Positions 58,059 through 64,000 of a DNA stretch of 64,000 nt are shown here, in pieces; within the stretch, counting starts at the first letter, position 1, and every line of letters starts with the position of its first letter. Below the pieces are notes generated by a model. It ran no database searches and had not been told where the DNA came from. It saw only the letters and a program-made list of their open reading frames with translations. This DNA comes from DASSKP01 sp035695045 (GTDB lineage Bacteria > Actinomycetota > Actinomycetes > JAFAQI01): contig DASSEX010000027.1 of assembly GCA_035695045.1 (NCBI GenBank), forward strand, positions 1 to 64,000. Direction: 5' to 3'. The translations under genes were made by a program, and so were the position numbers.

Positions 58059-59218
58059 CCGAGGCTTCGTCCACCCGAACATCGGCGATCGCACTCGCCG
58101 GGGTCTTCTTCGCCCTCGGCTTCATCGGTGCGTCGTGGATCTGCCGCATCCCGCAGCTGCAGGACGACCTGCGCCTCAGCAACAGGACGCTCGGACTGGC
58201 ACTCGTCGGGTTACCGCTCGGGTCCGTGGCGGTGAGCCTGCTGCTTCCGTGGGTCGTCGAACGGCACCCGAGGCGCATCATGCTGGCCGGTCTTCCGGTC
58301 GCCGCCGGTTCGCTCTGTCTGCTGCCGGCCGCGCGCGGCGCCGTGGGCGTGCTGCTCGCGCTGGTCCTGGTCGGATTCACGACCGCAGCTGTCGACGTGG
58401 CCATGAACGCACAGGCCGTTCAGCTGCAGCGGCGGCTGACGCGCTCGGTCGTGTCGCGGTGGCATGCGATGTGGAGCGCGGGCGGCTTCACCGGTGCCGG
58501 CGTCGGCGCGGCCTTTGCGGCTGCTACGCGGTCGCTGCTGCCGCACTTCCTGGTGGTGCTGCTCGTCGTCACGCTCGCCGCCGCATGGTTGCGGGCTCGT
58601 CTCGCCCCGGACCCGACCGAGCCGCCGGTGGCCCGACGCCGCTCCTGGTCGCGCGACCCGAGAGTGCTCGTCCTCGCAGCGGTCTCTGTGGCGGGCTTCG
58701 CCGTCGAGGTCTGCGCGGCCGACTGGGGCGGCGTCTTCCTGCGTCGGATCCTCGGCGCGAGCATCTCGACGGCCGCGGTCGCGTATGCCGCATTCGCGTT
58801 GCCGCACTTCGTCGCGAGACTGCTGGGTGACGCCGTGATCGCACGTTGGTCACGCGCGACTGTGATGACCGGCGGTCTGCTGGCCACGACGGCCGGCTAT
58901 CTCGTGCTCATCACCAGCACGACCGTGCCGCAGGCTCTCGGCGGGCTCGCGATCGCGGGTGCAGGGGTGTCCGTCGTCGTACCCGTGGCTCTTCTCGCGG
59001 CGGGCAACGTGAGCGGAGTTCCCAGTGGCGCGGGCGTCGCGACGGTGGCGGGCATCTCCTATGCCGGCTGGTCGGTGACGCCGCCTCTCGTAGGAGCACT
59101 CGCCGGCGCGGCGGGTCTCCGCCTCGCGTTGCTGCTCCCGATGGCGGCTGCACTGGGCAGCGCCGTCCTCGTCACGGCCCGGGCACGCCGCCACCCGTGT
59201 GACACTGGATCGAGATGA
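58055..59218 (+). CDS. MFS transporter, probable CTG start
   Basis: 387 residues and about twelve helices when read from CTG 58055, which overlaps the cdsA stop as CTGA. The first in-frame GTG (58226) would cut off the first helix (AIALAGVFFALGFIGASWICRIPQLQDDL) and most of the second, and no ATG, GTG or TTG lies between. The pattern GFIGASWICRIPQLQ...LSNRTLGLALVGLPLG resembles the YbjJ/FucP-like MFS subfamily. Substrate unknown. Its 3' end overlaps rlmN by four bases. Confidence 0.8.
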   Translation: MTEASSTRTSAIALAGVFFALGFIGASWICRIPQLQDDLRLSNRTLGLALVGLPLGSVAVSLLLPWVVERHPRRIMLAGLPVAAGSLCLLPAARGAVGVLLALVLVGFTTAAVDVAMNAQAVQLQRRLTRSVVSRWHAMWSAGGFTGAGVGAAFAAATRSLLPHFLVVLLVVTLAAAWLRARLAPDPTEPPVARRRSWSRDPRVLVLAAVSVAGFAVEVCAADWGGVFLRRILGASISTAAVAYAAFALPHFVARLLGDAVIARWSRATVMTGGLLATTAGYLVLITSTTVPQALGGLAIAGAGVSVVVPVALLAAGNVSGVPSGAGVATVAGISYAGWSVTPPLVGALAGAAGLRLALLLPMAAALGSAVLVTARARRHPCDTGSR

Positions 59219-60321
59219 CGATCCAGCTCGAGGCGCCGACGTCGCGCCGCGGTCGACCTCCCCGCCACCTCGCCGACCTCGACGTCGCCGGGCGGCGTGC
59301 CGCGGTGGCCGACCTCGGCCTGCCCCCGTTTCGTGCCGAGCAGCTGTCGCGCCACTACTTCGGCCGGCTCACCACGGATCCGCAGGACATGACCGACCTG
59401 CCGGGAGCGGTTCGCAACGAGCTGGTCGGCGCGTTGCTCCCGCCGCTGCTCACGCCCGCACGTGAGCTCAGCTGTGACGCCGGCGCCACCCACAAGACGG
59501 TCTGGCAGTTGTTCGACGGTGCGCTCGTCGAGAGCGTGCTGATGCGCTATCCCGGCCGCACGACGATCTGCGTCTCGTCCCAAGCGGGCTGCGGCATGGC
59601 CTGTCCGTTCTGCGCGACCGGCCAGGCGGGGCTCACCCGCAACATGTCGACGGCGGAGATCGTCGAGCAGGTCGTGCACGGCGCCCGGGCCGCAGTCGCC
59701 GGAACACTCGGTGACGGACCGTCGCGCCTCGGCAACGTCGTCTTCATGGGCATGGGGGAGCCGCTCGCGAACTACGCGGCGGTGATCGGCGCCGTACGCC
59801 GTCTCACCGACCCCGTCCCCTCAGGACTTGGGCTCAGCCAGCGCCACATCACGGTGTCGACCGTCGGTCTCGTGCCGGCCATCGAGCGCATGACCGAGGA
59901 GGGGCTGCAGGTCACGCTTGCGGTGTCGTTGCATGCTCCGGACGACGAGCTGCGCGACACGCTGGTCCCCATCAATACGCGGTGGAAGGTCGCCGAGGTC
60001 CTGGACGCTGCCTGGCGTTATGCCGAGACCACCGGGCGGCGTATCTCGATCGAGTACGCGCTTATCCGCGACATCAACGACCAGCCTGAGCGCGCGCATG
60101 CGCTCGGGGCGTTGCTGCAGGGACGGCTTGCGCACGTCAACGTCATCCCGCTCAACCCGACACCCGGGTCGGTCTGGACGGCATCCGACGCCGGGGTCGA
60201 GCGGCAGTTCGTCCGGATTCTCCGCGACCAGGGGGTCGCCACGACCGTGCGCGACACGCGCGGCCGGGAGATCGACGCCGCATGCGGTCAGTTGGCCGCG
60301 GTGGCGCGTTCGGGCGGTTAG
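59215..60321 (+). CDS. rlmN: 23S rRNA (adenine2503-C2)/tRNA methyltransferase RlmN
   Basis: Radical-SAM dual-specificity methyltransferase. 368 residues. The cluster motif C-x3-C-x2-C is CGMACPFC (Cys126, 130, 133); NVVFMGMGEPLANY, SVSLHAPDDELRD and the late catalytic Cys in IDAACGQLA complete the enzyme. ATG 59215 overlaps the MFS gene (ATGA). Confidence 0.96.
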   Translation: MTIQLEAPTSRRGRPPRHLADLDVAGRRAAVADLGLPPFRAEQLSRHYFGRLTTDPQDMTDLPGAVRNELVGALLPPLLTPARELSCDAGATHKTVWQLFDGALVESVLMRYPGRTTICVSSQAGCGMACPFCATGQAGLTRNMSTAEIVEQVVHGARAAVAGTLGDGPSRLGNVVFMGMGEPLANYAAVIGAVRRLTDPVPSGLGLSQRHITVSTVGLVPAIERMTEEGLQVTLAVSLHAPDDELRDTLVPINTRWKVAEVLDAAWRYAETTGRRISIEYALIRDINDQPERAHALGALLQGRLAHVNVIPLNPTPGSVWTASDAGVERQFVRILRDQGVATTVRDTRGREIDAACGQLAAVARSGG

Positions 60322-60369
60322 TCTGGTTCTGCGGGCGGCGGGCGCCGTGTCGGCGTTCGGGGAGGCGTG

Positions 60370-61875
60370 ATGAGACGGTCTGCCGTGCGCGCAGCGGTGG
60401 CAACCACCTGCGGTGCGGTCGTCCTGGCACTGGCGGCGACGCCCGCCGATGCGGCGACGGCCACCTTGACGCCGACCTACGGTCCGGTCGGAAGCACCGT
60501 GACGATCACCGGCACCGGGTTCACCGGCGCGAAGGACCTCACCTTCAACGGTGTCCACGCGGCGCTCGCGACGACGTCCACCGACACCGAGATCGACACG
60601 GCGGTTCCGGCCGGAGCCACCACCGGTGAAGTCTTGGTGACTGCGGCCGACGACTCGATCATCGACGCCGGCCTGTTCACCGTCCAGCAGCCGACGTCAG
60701 CCTCGATCACTGCGTCTACCGGTCTCACCGTCTTTCCCGGGACGGTGACGATCCGCTCCGTGTTGCACTCCGGCGGAGCCACCGTGTCCGGGCAGCCGGC
60801 CCGGCTTCAGCGCCTGGTGATCGGCTCCGGCAACTGGGACGGCATCGCCGATCTCCGGTCGACGTCCTCGACAGGTGTCGTGTCCTGGACCATCACCCCG
60901 CGACGCACCTATGCCTACCGCGTGGTCTACCGGTCGACGCCGTCGTACGCCGCCACCAGGTCACCGCGGGTCGCGGTGGCCGTCCGTCCGACGCTAGCGT
61001 TGACCGCTCCGTCCGTCGCACCGATCCTGACGAAGTTCCGGATGGCGGTCACCGTCCGGCCGACATCGGCCACCGGTCCGATCTACCTCGACCGCCGCTA
61101 CTCCGGCGCGTGGCACCGCGTTGCGAAAGCGGTGTTCGTGCGGCCCGGCCACTACACGGTCGCCACCTCGCTCGCATCGACGGGCACGGCGCGCTTCCGT
61201 CTCGACCGCCCGCAGCATGCCGGTCTGCTCGCCGCCGTCAGCGCGGCGCACTCGATCGTCGGTGTCAACCGGACCCTGCGTTCGGGCATGTCCGGCAGCG
61301 ACGTGCTCGCGTTGCAGCGCCGGTTGAGGACGTTGCACTACGACGTCGGCGCGGTCAACGGATCGTTCGGCTACGACACGCTGCACGCAGTCGTCGCCTT
61401 CCAGAAGGTGCAGGGCATGACCCGCGACGGCGTGGTCGGACCCGCGGTCTGGCGGCGGCTGACGTCACCGCGCGTGCTGCACCTGCTGCACCCGTTCTCG
61501 GACCGGGCCGGCGTCGAGGTCGACCTCACGCACCAGGTCGTGATCTACGGCGTCTACGGCCACGTCCGTCGCATCATCGACGCGTCGACCGGCGGTGGTT
61601 ATACCTACACCGGCTCCGACGGCACGACGCAGCAGGCGATCACGCCGACCGGCCACTTCTCGATCGTCTACAAGCGCGACGGCTGGGTCACGTCGTCGCT
61701 CGGCACGCTCTACCGGCCGGCGTACTTCAACTACAGCGGTTACGCCATCCACGGCGAGGGCGAGGTCCCGTCGTATCCCGCCAGCCATGGCTGCGTCCGC
61801 ATCACCGTCCCGGCGATGGACCGGTTCAACAGCAAGCTGGTCGTCGGTCTCTCGGTCTGGATCTACCGCGTCTGA
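60370..61875 (+). CDS. Secreted L,D-transpeptidase with IPT/TIG-like and peptidoglycan-binding domains
   Basis: 501 residues from ATG 60370 (GGGGAGG just upstream; GTG 60367 adjoins). Signal peptide at residues 1-29, a TIG-like Ig domain (about 33-110: LTPTYGPVGSTVTITGTGFTGAKDLTFNG), a beta-rich region (about 115-300), a peptidoglycan-binding_1 domain (about 307-362: LRSGMSGSDVLALQRRLRTLHYDVG) and a YkuD catalytic domain with HGEGEVP...SHGCVRI (His473, Cys475). It forms 3-3 cross-links or attaches proteins to peptidoglycan. Convergent with the FAD oxidoreductase, four bases apart. Confidence 0.88.
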   Translation: MRRSAVRAAVATTCGAVVLALAATPADAATATLTPTYGPVGSTVTITGTGFTGAKDLTFNGVHAALATTSTDTEIDTAVPAGATTGEVLVTAADDSIIDAGLFTVQQPTSASITASTGLTVFPGTVTIRSVLHSGGATVSGQPARLQRLVIGSGNWDGIADLRSTSSTGVVSWTITPRRTYAYRVVYRSTPSYAATRSPRVAVAVRPTLALTAPSVAPILTKFRMAVTVRPTSATGPIYLDRRYSGAWHRVAKAVFVRPGHYTVATSLASTGTARFRLDRPQHAGLLAAVSAAHSIVGVNRTLRSGMSGSDVLALQRRLRTLHYDVGAVNGSFGYDTLHAVVAFQKVQGMTRDGVVGPAVWRRLTSPRVLHLLHPFSDRAGVEVDLTHQVVIYGVYGHVRRIIDASTGGGYTYTGSDGTTQQAITPTGHFSIVYKRDGWVTSSLGTLYRPAYFNYSGYAIHGEGEVPSYPASHGCVRITVPAMDRFNSKLVVGLSVWIYRV

Positions 61876-61879
61876 CGCG

Positions 61880-63241
61880 TCACTCGCCGACGAGTCGTGA
61901 GATCAGCGCTGCCCGTCTGGCGGGTCGTCCGGTGCGGGCCTCGACACGGTCCGCCGAGGCCATGACGGCGGTGACTCCGCGGACTCCCGCCCAGCGCAAC
62001 GGCTCCGGCTCCCAGCGCGGCCATCGATGGCCGACCCAGGGCAACGCCGTCAGCTCGGTGTCCGCGCGCAGCACGAGGTCGGCGAGCGTGCGGCCCGCCA
62101 GCGCCGAGCACCCCACGCCGTCGCCGACGTAGCCACCGGCCCACGCCAGACCGCTCGTGCGGTCGATGCCCACGGACGGCATCCAGTCGCGGGACACGCC
62201 GAGCACTCCGCCCCAGCGGTGCGTGATCGCCGCTCCCGCGGCCGCGGGGAACAGCAGGCGAAGCTCCTCTTCGAGCCGGCGGAAGGTCCGGGCATGCCCC
62301 AGGTGACCGGACGTGCGCGACCCGAACCGGTACGGCGCGCCGCGGCCACCGAAGACGATCCGGTCGTCGGCGGTGCGCTGCGCGTAGATGATGAGGTGGC
62401 GGCCGTCCGTGACCGTCTCGCGCCCGGCCCAGCCGATCTGTGCCCACGCATCGGGGGGCAGCGGCTCGGTCGCGACGATCAGTGACCAGACCGGCGCGAG
62501 CACGCGGGACCGGTCGGCGAGGTCGGCGGTGTAGCCCTCGGTCGCCTGCACCACAACGTCAGCCCTGACCTCACCCCGGTCGGTGCGCACCAGTCCTGGG
62601 GCGACCGCGAGAGCCGTCGTCTGCTCGTGGATCACCCCTCCGCGTTGTTCGACCGCACGCGCGAGTCCGCGGACGAGCTTCGCCGGCTGCACCGCCGCGC
62701 AGTGTGGTGTGTACGCCGCCCCGTCGACACCTGTCACGTTCATGCGTTCCGCGGCCTCGGCGGCGGTCAGCCAGACGGTGTCGTCTCCGCCCGCCGCGTT
62801 GTCCGCTTCCACGTGCGCGCGGACGCGCTGGACCTGAGCGGGACCCCGCGCGAGCGTCAGTGTCCCGCCCACGGCGACGTCGGCGTCCACGGCGTTGTCT
62901 GCGCACCAGTCCGCGACATCGGTGACGGTGCGCTCGAGAGCCCGGCGGAGCGCCAGTGCGGCGTCCGGGCCGTGCTCGGCCGCAACGCGAGACCATGACG
63001 CCGCGAACAGCGCCGAGCACCACCCGCCGTTGCGCCCGGACGCCCCCCACCCGGAGATCTCCCGCTCGACGACGACGATGCGCAGCGACGGGTCCTGATG
63101 CAGCAGGTGCCACGCGGTCCATAGGCCGGTGAAGCCCGCGCCGACGACGGCGACGTCGCAGCTGGTCGACCCGGGCAGTGCTGGCCGCGGCGTCAGGTCG
63201 TCGCCGCAGATCTCCAGCCACATCGAAGGCGGTGGGGTCAT
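61880..63241 (-). CDS. FAD-dependent amine oxidoreductase (DAO family)
   Basis: 453 residues. DVAVVGAGFTGLWTAWHL is the FAD dinucleotide fold, VVEREISGWGASGRNGGWCSALF the DAO signature, and SRDWMPSVGIDRTSGLAWAGGYVGDGVG the C-terminal FAD loop. Related enzymes oxidise gamma-glutamylputrescine (PuuB) or other amines. ATG 63241 overlaps the upstream gene's stop (ATGA); ATG 63250 is an alternative. It forms a minus-strand group with the two genes that precede it. Confidence 0.85.
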   Translation of the reverse strand: MTPPPSMWLEICGDDLTPRPALPGSTSCDVAVVGAGFTGLWTAWHLLHQDPSLRIVVVEREISGWGASGRNGGWCSALFAASWSRVAAEHGPDAALALRRALERTVTDVADWCADNAVDADVAVGGTLTLARGPAQVQRVRAHVEADNAAGGDDTVWLTAAEAAERMNVTGVDGAAYTPHCAAVQPAKLVRGLARAVEQRGGVIHEQTTALAVAPGLVRTDRGEVRADVVVQATEGYTADLADRSRVLAPVWSLIVATEPLPPDAWAQIGWAGRETVTDGRHLIIYAQRTADDRIVFGGRGAPYRFGSRTSGHLGHARTFRRLEEELRLLFPAAAGAAITHRWGGVLGVSRDWMPSVGIDRTSGLAWAGGYVGDGVGCSALAGRTLADLVLRADTELTALPWVGHRWPRWEPEPLRWAGVRGVTAVMASADRVEARTGRPARRAALISRLVGE

Positions 63242-63876
63242 CTCCGCCATTCCCTGACGTACGCCGGCACCGGACGTTCCTCGACGCTCTGCGGCTCGCC
63301 CGGCCGCTCCCGAAGCGGGACGACGCCGGACCACGCGTCCCAGTCGGCGTCCTCGGGTTCGACCGAGGGCAGGCCCTTGCTGACCTTCACGGATGCTTCG
63401 TCCAGAGGGACCGTGACGACCATCGTCGCGGCGAGCTCCTTACGGCTGGGTGGTCGCGCGTCCGCCCATCGGCCGGGCATGAGGTGCTCGCTCAGGACCT
63501 GCAGTGCGTGCAGCTTCCGCTCCGGCGGAACTGCGACGGCTCGCCCGAGCACCATGGCCGAGCGGTAGTGCATCGATGAGTGGAAGAGCGATCGCGCGAC
63601 GACGAGACCGTCGAGCAGAGTCACGGTGATGCAGGCGGGAACGCCGGCGGCCAGCGAGCGGAGCAGCCGGCTGCCCGAGGAACCGTGGAGCAGCATCCGG
63701 TCACCGTCGCGCGCGTAGGCGCACGGCAGGACGAACGGATGATGCCCGTCGACGATCGACACGTGTGCGACAAGCCCCTCGTCGAGGATCGCGTGGAGTA
63801 CGGCGCGGTCGTCGACCGCGTTCTCCGGCAGCCGTCGCAGGCGTGTTCGCGCGGTGGCGCCTAGAACTGCGCCCAC
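63238..63876 (-). CDS. Pyridoxamine 5'-phosphate oxidase-like FMN-binding protein
   Basis: 212 residues with a split-barrel flavin-binding fold: LHAILDEGLVAHVSIVDGHHPFVLPCAYARDGDRMLLHGSSGSRLLRSL and ACITVTLLDGLVVARSLFHSSMHYRSAMVLGRA. This is the Nim/PPOx-like group rather than true PdxH; cofactor may be FMN or F420. GTG 63876 overlaps the aminotransferase end by 16 bases, and its stop overlaps the oxidoreductase start. Confidence 0.82.
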   Translation of the reverse strand: MGAVLGATARTRLRRLPENAVDDRAVLHAILDEGLVAHVSIVDGHHPFVLPCAYARDGDRMLLHGSSGSRLLRSLAAGVPACITVTLLDGLVVARSLFHSSMHYRSAMVLGRAVAVPPERKLHALQVLSEHLMPGRWADARPPSRKELAATMVVTVPLDEASVKVSKGLPSVEPEDADWDAWSGVVPLRERPGEPQSVEERPVPAYVREWRR

Positions 63877-64000
63877 GCGTCGCTCAACACCGAGCGCAGG
63901 ACCTCCTCGATCTCGGCGAACTGCTCTTCGCCGCAGATGAGGGGAGGTGCCAGCTGCACGACCGGATCTCCGCGGTCGTCGGCGCGGCAGATGAGTCCCG
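63861..64000 (-). CDS. Class III aminotransferase, C-terminal fragment (runs off window)
   Basis: The last 45 residues before the TAG at 63861-63863: GLICRADDRGDPVVQLAPPL followed by ICGEEQFAEIEEVLRSVLSDA. VVQLAPPLI...EIDEIV-like endings are typical of class III (omega-amino acid/aspartate family) PLP aminotransferases. The start and PLP lysine lie beyond 64000. Together with the amine oxidoreductase it suggests an amine or putrescine breakdown pathway. Confidence 0.7.
   Translation of the reverse strand, partial: GLICRADDRGDPVVQLAPPLICGEEQFAEIEEVLRSVLSDAWAQF

Overview
The window is 64 kb of a high-GC (roughly 70%) actinobacterial chromosome. GTG starts are frequent, 1- to 4-base stop/start overlaps are common, and the gene order (leuCD - HU - gpsA - ddl - thiL - recG - coaD - DUF177/rpmF - rnc - mutM - smc - ftsY - amtB/glnB/glnD - ffh - rpsP...rplS - lepB - rnhB - comM/dprA - sigma - rpsB/tsf/pyrH/frr/cdsA - rlmN) is the conserved core of Actinomycetota. 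A SepIVA-like protein, Cys4 ribosomal proteins L28 and L32, an F420-pathway CofC, a lysine-tailed HU and a WhiG-type sigma factor support this. The genus cannot be fixed from the window.

Layout. 1-1.8 kb: 3' end of gltX, a small exported protein, then tRNA-Gln(CTG) and tRNA-Glu(CTC). 1.8-3.3 kb: a small accessory patch (HNH endonuclease, a truncated relative of its zinc finger, a P-loop kinase, a hypothetical). 3.4-6.2 kb: IclR/NdgR-type regulator divergent from leuCD. 6.3-11 kb: HU, cofC, plsC-gpsA and a PLP enzyme. 11-16.4 kb: NlpC/P60 hydrolase, ddl, DUF3515 lipoprotein, Lrp-type protein, thiL, GNAT, TauE-type permease, rpmB. 16.5-24.9 kb: recG, rsmD, coaD, SepIVA-like, DUF177, rpmF, plsX, acyl carrier protein, rnc, mutM, acylphosphatase. 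25-34.4 kb: smc, ftsY, a secreted Ig-like protein, then two consecutive ammonium-transporter/PII pairs. 34.4-42.6 kb: glnD, fadD-type acyl-CoA synthetase, FUSC protein, ffh. 43-48 kb: rpsP-khpA-rimM-trmD, rplS, lepB, rnhB, DUF2469. 48-53.9 kb: yraN, comM, dprA, xerC, whiG, M23 peptidase. 54-60.3 kb: rpsB, tsf, pyrH, frr, cdsA, an MFS protein, rlmN. 60.3-64 kb: L,D-transpeptidase, then a minus-strand catabolic group (FAD oxidoreductase, FMN-binding protein, aminotransferase) cut by the window end.

Most of the window is housekeeping: translation, protein export (ffh/ftsY/lepB), phospholipid and cell-wall synthesis, and nitrogen sensing. The most unusual part is the nitrogen block. A four-box GlnR-type operator precedes amtB-glnB. 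A long intergenic hairpin and a separate -10 element follow. Then comes a second amt-glnK pair in which the first pore histidine of the transporter is replaced by glutamate, as in fungal Mep1/Mep3. GlnD, which would modify both PII proteins, follows directly. Other points worth a look are two probable CTG starts coupled to upstream stops, a repeated in-frame insert in MutM, recurrent leaderless-type promoters, and long antisense overlaps at convergent gene ends. No CRISPR array, insertion sequence or prophage is visible.
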